Under the pieces are notes generated by a model. The model was given only the letters and a program-made list of their open reading frames with translations. It made no database searches and was not told the origin of the DNA. Both the position numbers and the translations under genes were made by a program. DNA of 64,000 bases, from NCBI RefSeq assembly GCF_037126465.1, contig NW_026999482.1, forward strand, positions 1 through 64,000, given 5' to 3'. Source of the DNA: Ornithodoros turicata (lineage: Eukaryota; Arthropoda; Arachnida; Ixodida; Argasidae). This document shows, piece by piece, positions 25,970-37,117 of this stretch. Position 1 is the first letter of the stretch, and each line of letters begins with the position of its first letter.

Positions 25970-26300
25970 GCAGCGTTACCGTTGTTTCGCGTGTCACAAG
26001 GCTTCTGCCATGGTGCACCAATCTAACCCAGTGCTGAACAAGGCTTAGACAGGAGTGCAGCTACTGTTACTTCGCCTGCCGCAAGGCTTATGCCATGGCG
26101 CACCAATATAACCAACGGCCATCGCCGTCCGCCAAGATTGGAACGAGGCCGAGCAGGAGTCGCACGTGCGCCGGTTAACGACAGCCATGCGGTTGGTTAG
26201 ATTGATGCGCCGTTGCAGAAGCCTTGCGGCAGGCAAAACTGTGGCAGCTGCTGGTTAACAGACGGCGAAGCAGTTGGTTAGATTGGTGCGCCATTGGTGG
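25970..26300. repeat. Cluster of direct and inverted copies of a short unit
   Basis: A unit of the kind caaggcttctgccatggtgcaccaatctaacc occurs twice directly (about 25998-26031 and 26079-26112). Two inverted counterparts (ggttggttagattgatgcgcc at 26193, ggttagattggtgcgcc at 26276) lie about 80-100 bp further on. The right-hand copy runs into the end of the capsid block. Confidence 0.6.
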
Positions 26301-27282
26301 TTATTGTTGAAGTCGAATGTGTCGATTCGTTGTGTCCCATTCATACTGAGTGTCCCCGATTCGATGTCGCAGTTAACAAATCGATACGGGTCACGAATGA
26401 ATGCACTCTGGTAGGCCAGGGTGGGCATCAATGCAACCGACACCTTAGATGGTATCTTCTCTGGAAATAACTCTTCCAGGCATGCATCCAGGTTGCCAAC
26501 TAGTAGCAAACGAATACGTGATTCACTTCCGGCCAGTGTGTGGAGAGCCTTGCACTGCTGCAACTCGGTTTCGTGCCCGTGGAACAGGCTGGGGGACAAG
26601 TGATTTGCTTTATGTACAAGACGGCACTCATGATTTCCACTTTATGCGTGTGCTGCTCTTTTTCAGTCTTCATAATTATGAATTCATCGGCGGCTTGATA
26701 AAAAAACACCCTAATTTTCACTCCCGGTATGAGTAGCTTCGGCTGTAGAAAAATGTCCAAGTTTATCTTGGAGACATGTCGATGGTCTTGCCATCCAGTG
26801 TCACGTTGTATCACTTGGCCAGTCCACGAGCGCAAATGTTGTTTTCCGATTGAATTATTCTTCGTGAGTGTACAGACCCGCTTTATCTATGGTATTTTGC
26901 TCCGTGGTTCTGGCGTGAAGCAAAATATCCAGGTAGCTTCTTAGCAATACAAATTATTATTAATGATCTCAGTCAAGTAAAAGGACTACGTTCTTGAAAA
27001 GCGAGCTGTCGAACGCGTTGATGAGGTAAACCTCGTGGTGCGTCGTCCTATCGCCCGCCTTTGTTTCGGGTAGAGAACCGTCCACACTTACAATGTGTAC
27101 TTTTTTCACCCTGTATGTGGAGCTCAAATCGAGATAGTGATGCCCCAAATTCGAGGGTTGGAACTGTATGACGGAAGATATGTCAGCGACCGGGTAGAAT
27201 ACCTCGCATTCCCCCTTCAATATCTGCCATTGCATTCGCGGTACAGAAAATAATTGCGTTTCACACTTACCCAACACAGCAC
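26255..27282 (-). pseudogene. Major capsid protein remnant of a Polinton/adintovirus-like element
   Basis: Three minus-strand frames are pieces of one protein: 27277-26969, 26835-26500 and 26599-26255. The first has the N-terminal pattern ETQLFSVPRMQW followed by a V(E)FYPVADIS stretch and HYLDLSSTY. The second has the INLDIFLQPKLLIPGVKIRV strand pattern. The third has an LLLVGNLDACLE-like turn and a PYRFVNCDIE stretch. Together these fit the double jelly-roll capsid family found in Polintons and adintoviruses, often labelled F54H12.2-like in invertebrate genomes. Frameshifts and a missing middle segment make it non-functional. The gene order (penton-like, small basic protein, major capsid on the same strand) supports the call. 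This is family recognition by eye without a profile search. Confidence 0.6.
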
Positions 27283-27601
27283 CAGCTCAGGTGGCGCAGC
27301 GGTAACGCGTGCGCTTGGAGACTGGGAGGTCCGCGGTTCGAATCCGCGGGCCGGCTGTGCCGTCTGGGGTTTTTCCTGGGTTTCCCTCAGATGTGTAATA
27401 GGCGTATGCCGGCACAGTTCCCCTGAAGTCGGCCCATGGACGCAGCTATCCTCCCCCCGAACGGATTCCGCTCGGTCTTCCACTTCACCCTTTCCTCTCC
27501 TCCTCTCCACCATCTTTCCCTTCCCGAGAAACATGCCGCCTAATCAGGCAGGCAGACCTCTCGGGTTCCTCCCAACGACACTCCTCCTCCTCCTCCCCCC
27601 C
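27283..27601 (+). mobile_element. tRNA-derived SINE, Ruka-like, with 6-bp target duplication
   Basis: The head carries RNA polymerase III promoter boxes: A box TGGCGCAGCGG (about 27292) and B box GGTTCGAATCC (about 27334). A tRNA-unrelated body follows (gtttttcctgggtttccc, gccggcacagttcccc), then a tail of ctcctcctcc and C residues. The target sequence CAGCAC flanks it on both sides (27277-27282 and 27602-27607). It sits inside the capsid block and splits it. The family resembles the tick SINE Ruka by structure; identity was not checked against a library. The body segment also appears in the leader of the dispersed units at 36.3, 55.4 and 63.0 kb. Confidence 0.85.
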
Positions 27602-27650
27602 CAGCACAGCTGTGTCAGGATGTTCGACTTTAGTCGTGTCCATCTCGGAA

Positions 27651-27989
27651 CTAAATTGTTGCCGCGCACTCGCCGTGATTTATGCTGTCGAAGATGTCCG
27701 GTTTTCTCCTCTTTCCTCGTCCGGTCCCTCCGAGATGTCGGAGAATTTCTTGGCCCGTATCTTTCGCTGATGTTTTAAGCGCTCTTTGTGACAACAGATC
27801 TGTCTCAGAGAGATTTTTGGCCATGCGTTTAGCTGCAGCGACTGCCGTCTTTTTTATACATGGCAGTACGCATTTAAAGGGTGGAATACCCAATAGCTGA
27901 GAAAAGAAATTGTCTTCCCTCTGGTACAGGTGTGACCTGTATACCGTCAGAACACCAAATCCGTAGATTAGTACTGCTTTAGTGTACAT
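27651..27989 (-). pseudogene. Small basic capsid-block protein of a Polinton/adintovirus-like element
   Basis: A 112-codon minus-strand frame lies between the penton-like and major capsid remnants and overlaps the former by a few bases. It opens with a short hydrophobic stretch and contains YRSHLYQREDNFFSQLLG, then a Lys/Arg/Ala-rich section and the basic run GTGRGKRRK. That composition and position fit the small core or membrane-associated protein encoded between penton and hexon in adenovirus-like capsid blocks. The frame is itself open, but its neighbours are broken and the SINE lies between it and the major capsid remnant, so it is treated as part of a dead element. Confidence 0.5.
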
Positions 27990-28660
27990 GCTTCAAGTGC
28001 AACGTCAGCGTCGATCTACCGCGATTTTGTAACGGTAGCTTGTGACCCGTGTCGTCGCTGGTAGAGACGGTAATTGAGGAAATTTCGCGTTGCACTAACT
28101 TAAAGTGAACAGGTAGAAAGCTGAAACTCAGTTGTTCTTTTGTTCCATCGTAAATGTATGGAATACATTTCAGTTTCGGATGACGCCCGTTTCTCACTAT
28201 GTAGGGCGTGACTAGATCAATGAATATCATAATACAGTTAATGGGAAGATCTATGGTCACTTCGTCGACTCCTATATCATTTTCGGTAAATTCGGTTTTT
28301 GCACCGAAACCCAGTAGGTTACGCAAAATAATTGGATAATGTAATCATTTTGTTTTCCTTTGTCACGTTTCCTCGCAAGCTCAGCTAGTACCTCCTCGCC
28401 CACGCATCGTACGCGAGGGAAACCTCGGGTCGCAGACGCCCATTGATGGCGCTTACGAGATCTTCGGGTGTTTCATAGCAATTTGGTGAAACTGAAATGC
28501 GCCGAGCTTCGGTCTCTCGAGTGTTTATGTGAATGCGGTATGTCTCCACTATGGAACTGCACGTGATGCACTTCGGGATCCTTCAACGTGGATGTGCTTC
28601 ACCTGAATGAGGTCCAGGAACTCGGTTGACAAGTTGAAATTCGCCGGTAGAAAGAGCGAT
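27979..28660 (-). pseudogene. Penton-like minor capsid remnant of a Polinton/adintovirus-like element
   Basis: The C-terminal part is one open minus-strand frame (28326-27979), with a jelly-roll-like pattern ending TVSTSDDTGHKLPL then a TLTLHLK strand. This resembles the end of the vertex (penton-like) protein of Polintons and adintoviruses. Further pieces in other frames can be read upstream to about 28660 (for example SVSPNCYETPEDLVSAINGR near 28490-28430). At least two frameshifts or stops separate the pieces. The order on the minus strand is penton-like, basic protein, major capsid, the standard order of this block. Confidence rests on this co-location. Confidence 0.55.
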
Positions 28661-30029
28661 TAAGTGTTGTCTTTGTATTCCGCCCTGATTCTGCATCGTT
28701 CCTCGCTTTGAACAACTTGTTGAATGTGTCGGTAATTAGCGATCGCGGTTACAAAATTAGATCGTTATGTATCAGTTGCACTCAGCGAACTCGCATAATA
28801 ATGGCTCTTGCCTATAGCAGGCCAATAAATTGCAATACAGTCCTAAATTTCCTTTGACAGGTACGTACTCATATGCACATGTCATTGCAACAAACATACT
28901 AGAGAAGGGATAATTCGACTTATCCCCTTATTGCATACAGAGGTTCAATGGACAGGTCCCTCTGCAAGAGCAGAAGATATGCGCGGTGTTCTAACCGAAC
29001 TCTGTGCGAACCATCATCCCTGGACTTCTCATGTCCTGTATGCCCTCAATTAAGCCTTATATGAAGCCTCCGAAGTGAAAAACTCTTGCTGACGTCCCTT
29101 CGTCATCGGATTCTAAGGAACGATGTGTCAAGTCTGTGGAAAGTGAAGTCGAGACAAGAGACCTCAAGTCAGAAGGAGCATGCACGGTCACAGTGAATGG
29201 GCATGGTGGACGAGAAAGTGAAGGGGGTGATGCTGGTGCGATTGGCCAAGATGTATACTTAACGAGGATGGTGAAAGTGCCCTTAAAGGAAATTCTCATC
29301 ACTCATGTGTTGAATTACGATGCACTGCTGACGAAGCTCGATGAATCCTTTCGAACAAAACCTGGAACCATGACGTAAGTGTGCACTTTAAAGAGGAAAG
29401 AGCCAGGTACTGCCAGGTGGTGGTGACAAACCATCTAGAATGGTCACATACCCGTGTAAAGATGGTGTCTATATCCCCGGCTTCAGACAGGAAAGTGGGC
29501 CTTCGCGGAGTTATGTCTCTGACATACACGTTGAAACAACGCTGACTACTGGATGGATAAAATGCAATTGAATACCCACCCTGACTAGTGCCATCACCAA
29601 CATTCACAATCTAGAGGTGTGTCCTCTCGGGGACCCTGATTTCCAAAAGTACCCTGCAGCGAACTCAGAATGTGCGTGTATCGACAAAACCAGCAAGTGG
29701 AGACATAAGAAGCCCCCAAGTTATGGATCAGCCATGCGTAATAAGCGATGCTTCAAAGATAAATTAGTAGGGACTTTTAGGAAAATGCAGGAATTTCACG
29801 ATAAAGTTTCCGAAAGCGTGATAGGTCAGCCCCCGATTATTTTGGAGAGTGGGTTAAATCACGTTGCTGACATCTAATGTACTAGTAGCGATACAGTGTC
29901 GGAGGGCAATTACGAGCTTGTAAAACTCGCTAGTGTACCAGGTGAGTGTCAAGCAGAACGAAATGCTGAGAAAATATATCGTATCATAAACAACATCTTG
30001 GCATTTATGTAGCCGTAGATTATTTTAAA
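28661..30029. other. Unassigned, two unexplained frames
   Basis: Two plus-strand frames, 29136-29378 (80 codons) and 29617-29877 (86 codons), have reasonable composition (the second has a Lys-rich KTSKWRHKKPP segment) but no recognised domain. No polymerase, integrase, ATPase or protease of the Polinton-like element was found here. About 28915-28955 (cgacttatccccttattgca, cagaggttca) is a copy of the short repeat also at 52.58 kb. Confidence 0.3.
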
Positions 30030-30280
30030 TGTGGACATGGAAGGTTAGTGTGTATCCTGGGCCAACTTCAGGAGGAACTGTTCCGTCATCCGTCAGGATA
30101 TGTCCATCTCCACGTGTAACAGCTACACCAATACGGTGAAAGTATTCGTTGTTGTTCACACTGTCTCCATTTTTCCCGTGGTTCATACACAGTACCCAAT
30201 GGTCGATGGAGCGTGGGCGAGGTTGCAGAATCATCACCACCGTATGACAAAAGTTGAACATGTCTAAACTCCTTTTGTTG
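30030..30280. repeat. Fragment of the A/B/C dispersed-unit leader
   Basis: Around 30145-30230 the sequence ttgttgttcacactgtctcc, then ccaatggtcgatggagcgtgggcgag, matches the leader of copy B (about 55320-55395: tgttcacactgcctc, ttggtcgatggagtttgggcgac). It is a short, diverged fragment directly next to the hAT-like copy at 30281. Confidence 0.55.
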
Positions 30281-30795
30281 CACAGGGGTGACACAATCCC
30301 ACCGTTAACCGAACTACTCTAAAGCGGGTGCTTTTGGCAAAACTGCCATTTTGTCCAAAAGTCATGTTGAGGTCATGCGACTTTTGTTTACATGTCGTTC
30401 TGCCGCTTACCGATATCTTTCCGTCGTCATACAGCCAAGAAATGAACGTATTTTCCTGGCGTAAACTAGGCAGTGCTTCTTTCATCGCATCTTTGGATGT
30501 CGTACACAGTACAAGGCCTTATGTGCAAAACTACTCGTTTTAATGCGAAATTATTGGATACAAATAATTACCGTGATCGAAAGACATCCAAAACGTTACG
30601 CAGAAAAAAACAACCGGATTGTTTACAAACGGTTTGGTCTCCGATCTCAGGCGCCGCCACCTTTAAAGTCACGTGCGCCTTGACGTTTGCTGTGACGTGT
30701 GACAAGTATAGAAGTACCTGTCCAGAATGCATTGCGTTCACCCAGCACACTTTCGTCTACTGAGCAATACATTGAGTGCCACTGCCACACCTGCG
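30281..30795. mobile_element. hAT-like non-autonomous element, copy 2
   Basis: It starts CACAGGGGTG like copy 1 at 13118, follows the same internal sequence (gcgggtgcttttggcaaaac, aataattaccgtgatcgaaa) and ends in a decayed inverted end, cacacctgcg. Flanks TTTTGTTG and TTTTGCCA agree at five of eight bases, a decayed target duplication. It is therefore older or less well kept than copy 1. Confidence 0.75.
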
Positions 30796-30889
30796 TTTTG
30801 CCATGCCGTAGAGGCAATCACGGCGTCGAAGCAGCAGGGCAAACAACGTGATTTGCCATGCCGTCCATGGTCGCCGTCCGTCGTTGGGA

Positions 30890-31440
30890 AAGTGAGTTAC
30901 TTTAGCACTAACATGAGTAAATCAAGTATGAATTAGCTCGTAACTGGAGCCAGTTGCTCTTTACTGTGGCTGGTTACTCCTCTACGAAGTAACTTGCAAC
31001 CCTAACTGGTTACTTTTCGCAGCGACAAGTTTCTTTACTACACGATAACTTGCAACAGAAACTGGTTATGTTTTGACCCAGTAACTTCTTCATATGACTA
31101 GTTAATTTTCTCGTCACTATCATTACCATCCTACAAAAGTAACTTGTAACTGTAATGCGTTGATTTTGTAGTGACTGTAATTACTCTTGTACAAAAATAC
31201 CTTGTAGCTGTAAAACGAGTTAATTCCATAGTGGCTGTAGTTACTATTCTGCAAAAGTAACTTGCAACTTTAATGAGTTAATTTTATAGTGGCTATATAG
31301 TTATTCTCATGCGAAGGTAACTTGCAAGTTTCAAGAGTTAATCTTGCAGTGACTATAATTACTCTCCTACACACGCAACTTGTAACTGTAGCGAGTTAAT
31401 TTTAGTGACTATACTTACTTTTCTACAAAATTGCAGCTAT
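30890..31440. repeat. Degenerate 61-bp tandem repeat rich in GTAACT
   Basis: Units of about 58-64 bp share the pattern gtaacttgtaactgtaa, gagttaatttt, agtgactataattac, tctacaaaa, for at least six copies. The best-kept copies start near 31139, 31200, 31258, 31316 and 31372. The unit has internal GTAAC and GTTAC dyads. Related, non-tandem segments occur at 15.2, 17.1, 22.2 and 32.2 kb. Confidence 0.75.
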
Positions 31441-32574
31441 TGTATTGTCTACAGTTGTAGCAAGTGTAGCTCTTGCAATATTTCCTACGAGTCAGTTTGA
31501 CCTAAACGCCGTTTTTTGGAGACTTCCAATGTCTCGCCGTTTGTCATCTCATATGCAGCCGGGAACACCTACCTCGCACTAACTCCGAATGTGCTGTTAT
31601 AGGGCCCACGAGAAATCCTTTGCAACACGGCCTCTAATGGCGAATTCGGAGGTCACTTCGGGGCAACTCTTTCCTTTTTTTTTGTTTTTTTTTTTTGTTT
31701 TTTGCCAGATCACGAGCACTCATGTTCGCTCAGTCAAAGCGAAGCAATCTTGCATGTTCGCGTGGCGCTTTCCGAGCGACCCATAATTTGCTGGCTCTTT
31801 TCGCCCAGTTCTTTGGCCCAACTATATCCGGTGTCGTCACGTCCGCTCTGCAACAGTTGCGTGTGCCCTCATTGGCCAGCACGTCGAAGCTCACTTGATT
31901 CAGCACAGGCAACGGATCCCGAAGACGGGCGACCGCGATGCCCCTAACGCGATCCAGGCGACTAAAGTCGCTAGATTCCTTACACTCACGTTAGGGTGGC
32001 AACAGTCACGTGGTCCAACTCGGGTGCCAACCTAGCAACTTCAGAGCGTTAGGCTGTGTTGCCATGAAATGATCGCCCAAATTCGCCATGACTACACATG
32101 GTGGGACCGCAGAGGTGCTAAAACAATGTGTTCGAAAGACATATCTATTCTCCCTTCTTTTTTACGGTAACTGTAAAGAACTAAGTCGTGTTAATGTAGT
32201 AAATGGTTGTAGCTATAATTGCACTTCGGAGGGCACTTGTAACTGTAACTCAGTTACTATTTCTGTAACTTTCACTGACATCTTTTGACTAATTTACCCA
32301 TGAGCGATAGCTTGACAATAGCTATCCATGTTAGCTGATATGTGGCATATAGAGCTGATAAGATAAGCCTCTCAATCGGAAAGCTCCCTAGACGAAGCAG
32401 AAACAAAGATGGCGATAGTGATCTCACTTATATATGGCCATGGACATTCTTAGGTGGAGAACTTGGCAAGGTCTTCAATGTGATCCACTTGGTAGATCTG
32501 GAACCTACGAGACCGCGAACGTTGTAGATGGGATCCACTCCAACAACATTACTCTCCTTTCAGCACTCATCTGT
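31441..32574. other. Intergenic
   Basis: No gene recognised. It contains poly(T) runs at 31673-31700 and a GTAACT-rich segment at about 32165-32275. Confidence 0.35.
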
Positions 32575-34190
32575 ATATGGCTCTGTTTTGTGATGTTTCC
32601 TGATTTCTAAGGACGAATCTGCTAACTCTGGCACCTCAGAGACGTATGACGAAGGCATTGTAGTTTGTCAATATCAACTCTGGTAGGCATATTTGTCGCC
32701 AGAACACTATAGAATCCGCCGAAGACTTGATGAAGACAGTGTAAGGTAGTATCTATGTTGTTACCACAGATTTTGTAGCTTCTATTTTTTTTTTTTATTG
32801 TTCTGGCAGCTACCCATCTACAGCTCGCTGTGATTTCTGGAGCTAGTGCAAAGTTTCTGCCATATTTCCCGATTTTACAAAGACGCGGTTGCTAGCTCTG
32901 GTACATCCGATAGACCTCCGGTACATCTGGTATGATAAGGCATTGCAGATGGGACAATATCAACCCTGGTATCCCTATTTGTCACCAGATCAATGTCGAA
33001 GCCGCCTAAGACTTGCTGAAGATAATGTCAGGCCGTATCCATGTTGTCGCCACAGACATTCTGGCATCTGTTCTTTATTGTTCTCGCTGCTACCCCTCTA
33101 TTAAGCTGGCTGTGTTACCTGAAGTTAGTGCGAAGTTTCCGTCATACTTCGCGAGTTTGTAGGAACGTACTTGATAGCTCTCGCACCTCCAGGACGTATG
33201 ACAAGGCATCGTAGATTGAACAATATCGACTGTGCTATCCTTATTTGTCAGCAGACTAGTGTGCAAGCTGTCGAAAACTTGCTGAAGACAGTGTCCTGCC
33301 GTATTCATGTTGCCGCCGCAGATTTTTAGCATCTGTACTTTACTGTTCGCGCTGATACTGCTCTCGAGCTGTCTGTTTTCTGAAGCTAGTTCAAAGTTTC
33401 CGCCATATTTTCCGAGTTTATAAAGACGTAGTTGCTAGCTCTGGTACATGCGATACGGACGATAAGGGATTGCAGATGGGACAATATCAGCTCTGGTATC
33501 TCTGCTTGTCAAGAGAACAATGTGGAAGCCACCCATGACTTGCTGAAGATAGTATCAAGTCGTATCCATGTCACCACAGACTTCTTGGCATCACTCTTTT
33601 ACTGTTCTCGCAGCTACCCCTCTAGCTGGCTCTGTTATCTGAAGCCAGTACAAAGTTTGCACTGTAATTTTACGCGTTTGTAGAAACGTTGTTGATAGCT
33701 CTAGGCACCTTTAGGACGTACGACAACGCATCGTGGACTGGACAATATCAACGCTGGTGTCCTTATTTGTCACCAGATTAGTGTGGAAGCCGTCGAAACC
33801 TTGCTGAAGGCAGTGTCAGGTCGTATTCATGTTGACACCGCGGATTTTTAGCATCTATACTTTATTGTTCGCGCTGATACTGCTCTCGTGCTGGCAATCT
33901 TTTCTGTAGTTCGTGCAAAGCTTGCACCGTATTTTCCGAGTTTGTAGAAACCTAGTTTTTCTACGAGTGAGCCTGAGTGAGAGTGAGTTTCTAGAGCCAA
34001 AGTGACGAGTTCCCTGGTAACTCCGCGACGTATGACAAGGCATTGCAGATTGGGCAATATCAACACTGATGTCCTTATTTGTCACCAGAACAGCGTAGAA
34101 GCCGGCGAAGACTATCTGCGAACAGAGTCAGGTTGCATCCCTAGTGTCGCCATACATTTCTTTCAGAAGCAGTTCGTGGTTGTCTTCTCA
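32575..34190. repeat. 260-bp tandem repeat, six copies in alternating A/B order
   Basis: The anchor gacgtatgacaaggcat (with variants) recurs near 32642, 32930, 33192, 33457, 33715 and 34029, so units are about 258-314 bp. The units at 32.9 and 33.46 kb share ttgctagctctggtacat and ttgcagatgggacaatatca. The units at 33.19 and 33.7 kb share ttgatagctct and gcatcgt. This gives a two-unit higher-order period of about 525 bp. There are no open frames of note. Confidence 0.8.
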
Positions 34191-34589
34191 GTTACTCATC
34201 TAGAACCTTGAAGTAGAAATAGATTGTGTGCACAACAGTAGCTGCACATACTGTATCGTGCTAGGTTGTGGCTGAAGTCCCTGAAACGGTCTTTGCTCTT
34301 CTTGTGTAGGCTAAGCTATGTACGATATGTGCCTGCAGCTGTAGTAGATCTAGTTTCCGAATTGGCCGCCGTGAATGCAGGATGGCTCGTGTGAGCCAGA
34401 GCCTGCAATTCGCCTCCGGAGATGACGTCCTCCGGAGTCCAGGAGCGCCGCGTGGAGGCTGCAGGTTGGACTTTCGCTCCCTGACTACCTTCTGGAAGAT
34501 GGGGGTGATAAGATGAAGAGGTGATACGATGGGATGATGGATGGTGGTGAGATGATGATACGACCACAAGGCAGACGACCCGCGAGAGT

Positions 34590-35097
34590 CTATCGGATGA
34601 AGTCGGCCGCGAGGGCCATGACTTGCGCAGCCGTCACACGATCGACCTGGATAAGCAGGCGGCGGCTAGTGTTGTCCGTGGCTGCCAGCCGGTTTGTTCG
34701 GTAGACCTCAGCCACCAACTCACGAACTCTTTCGTCAACGGCGTCGTCGTTAACGAGAAGCAGGCAGCGCAGTAACCTGGCCACATCCACGAAGCCGAGG
34801 TGCCTGGGGTACGTGCAGAGAATTTCCCCGATAATCTCCAGGCACCCACCCATCACGGATGCCTGGTGCGGGGTTCCAGACATGCGAAGTCATGAGGGCT
34901 AGTAGTGCCCGGAGGCAGCCATCTGTCCTAGAGAAGTGCCGCAAGTTCCTTCGGATTTCCGTTCCGGGCGCCTATTTCGAGGTTCCACGAAATGGCCTCT
35001 AGGATGACCAACAATCGCTCAAAACGCTTGGGATGAACAAAACGCTCGGGGAGAGCGGTTGCTGACGGCGGCGAAACAGTGGCGAGAAGAATTCCAT
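34590..35097 (-). pseudogene. Copy A: unrecognised helical protein of a dispersed gene family, broken
   Basis: The family start is kept at 35097 (MEFFSPLFRRRQ, close to MEFLSRLFRRRQ in copy C). A 32-bp insertion that partly duplicates agcgttttg interrupts codon 19 onward. A short deletion after GARN shifts the frame again, and the reading then changes frame twice more. Segments from successive frames match copy B or C or continue beyond them: LLVILEAISWNLEIGARN, FSRTDGCLRALLALM, ASVMGGCLEIIGEILCTYP, VDVARLLRCLLLVNDDAVDE, and an end at LAADFIR with the stop at 34590-34592. The intact protein would be about 160 residues, leucine-rich and helical, with armadillo-like periodicity (inference). I know no function for it. 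Confidence 0.6.
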
Positions 35098-35800
35098 GAC
35101 TGTTGTTTTGATTAACCAACGTAGTGTTATAGTTTTATTTCCTCTTGTGTTCGTGTCCCATGGTCTTTCATATTCTCTGCTGTTCACAGTTAATTACATA
35201 CAACTATCAGAACTTCCCGCTATTGCAGTGATGGTTCTCACGTATAGGAATATTAGACTTTTTATAATAAAACTTTTAATTTTGATTATAATCATATTGA
35301 TTTAAAATATCTTCTTTGATTAAAATCTGCTACTCCTTCTGCTTAATTCAAAACTTGCGTGATTATCACAAATAAAAAATTGTGATACCATTTCAATGCT
35401 ATTGCATCGGATTTTTTTGTTAAGTTTTCCTCCTTCACACAGAGTCATAACATAATTCCTGACACTAATGATTTTAATAAATATATTTTCACTTGTACTT
35501 TTGTGTATGACTATCCTTTGCATGTAAACAGCCTACTGCACACCTGTTGTAGCTGGAAAGAAATTCAAGAACTAAGTCGGCCAAGGCTCAAAAATGTCGA
35601 AAGAAGTCGGCCCAGGCTCAAAAATGTGAGAGGGTAAACGCGCACGCAGCCCTCCCCCCGCCGATAAGCACGCGGACAACCCTGCGCACACGCGCCGCGC
35701 GGGGAAAAATACGCACAGGGTTCAGGGCAGGGGTGAGGGGTCCAGGTTGCTGAGTGGACCCCCGTAGTTTCTCAACCATCTTTACTACTCATGTGCTGTG
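35098..35800. other. AT-rich insertion between copy A ORF and its leader
   Basis: In copies B and C the leader runs straight into the ATG. In copy A about 700 bp of unrelated, AT-rich sequence separates the two. A GC-rich strip at 35640-35760 lies at one end. No transposon ends were defined. Confidence 0.5.
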
Positions 35801-36990
35801 TACTGATTATCTTATTGGAAATCAGAGATACGGCATGAGATAGGTAAATTGCCGAGATAAGCGACGCATCTAGCGCGGCCATCTGGTGGGAACTGTGACA
35901 ATGTCCATGATCACAACGAACGGGACAGAAAACAATCAACGGTATCGCCGCACAAAGAAAGCGAGTCTCGTTGCGGTGGTATGTTCCTAGGAATAGCTCA
36001 CATATACGGCTCCGGCGGAGACGGCGGACGACCAGTTTCCCAAGAAATCCACCTTTAGGGTTGTGTCAAGCTCCAAAGAAAAGGGGGAGTGATTGATTAT
36101 AGAAAAGTGTATTGTGTATATTCACTGGAATACAACCAAAGTGCATTGAATAATCTCAGAAATTTCAGGAGGTGCAAGAAAGACGTGTGTAAATGGGTAC
36201 AAAAAAAATGCGCTGCAAGTTAAGAACAAAATAAAGCTACACGCCGCAGTCCATTCTCGCCGATATTCATACCGACTTTTTTCAGCTGTGGTTCCGCATT
36301 GGTCGATGGAGCCTGGACGAAGTCACGGGTTTTTGCGTGGGTTTCCCTGAGAAGGCTGTCAGATTGTATGTGCCGGTACAGTTCCCTTGGAAGTCGGCCT
36401 AGGATGCACATTCCCGAGGGTGTCGGTGGTGAAGTTGACCACCACTAGAAGGGGCCGACAACGGCGAGTCCTTTCACAACCACCCTCCCACATCATCATC
36501 ATCCATTCATCTATGTTGTTGTTGTTGTTGTTGTTCACAACCACCCACAGCAGCAGGAAGGCTTCGATTTCTCGAAGTGAACACGATGTCGGTACCGAGG
36601 TTTTCAATAGGCATCTCCCTTTTTGTAAACAAATGACGTCATAGTGTTCGACAGCGCCACCAGTTTGGTAGAGCTCAAAGCTCAATGTTCGAAGCTAGAG
36701 GTGAACAAGGTCGCGCCCGAAGTCCACGGTCTTGAGGGCATTACGATGGTCCCCGAAAAGGGCGCGACCTTCGGTCCTAATTGTCTTTCAATAGGAGGCA
36801 GCGAACAAGTGTCCATTCGTGGAACTCAGCTCTCCACTTCCGAACTTTTCCGGTTTCAGTTCGTCTAGCAACGTCATGATGACGTTTATCCGGTAGAGGT
36901 TTACTGACTGCAGTCATTTCGAGAGGATAAATCTGATTCTTTCTCTTGCATCCTCTGAGCAACACCAACAACTTTGAATACACGCCTCTA
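35800..36990 (-). repeat. Copy A leader of the dispersed unit
   Basis: Colinear on the minus strand with copies B (55910-54616) and C (62595-63831). Shared blocks include atcagagatacggcatgaga, tgacaatgtcca, ggaaactggtcgtccgcc (minus), catcgaccaatg and the SINE-body-like ggtacagttcccttgg. A GTT trinucleotide run at 36511-36534 and a foreign segment at 36630-36860 are insertions relative to B and C. Confidence 0.75.
36630..36860 (+). repeat. Dispersed repeat; provides the empty site for the 56.2-kb MITE
   Basis: The sequence from aatgacgtcatagtg to gtccattcgtggaactcag is homologous in inverse orientation to 56476-56650. At the position where the 56183-56466 MITE sits, this copy runs through without it (cattcgtggaactcag), so it represents the state before insertion. 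It includes the pair ggtcgcgcccgaag and aagggcgcgacc, a hairpin. Confidence 0.75.
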
Positions 36991-37117
36991 CTTTGATACA
37001 CTTTGATGCCTTTGATACACGCCTACCGGCTCTTCAAGGACGTCTTCGACTGTTACAACAGCGCTACCTACATCGTGTATTTATACGAACCTTCGACAGT
37101 TCATCTTCGGTGGGCCT

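Noticed and set aside
27285..27360. Functional tRNA gene with A and B boxes
   Set aside because: A tRNA-unrelated body, a repeat tail and a target duplication show it is a SINE.
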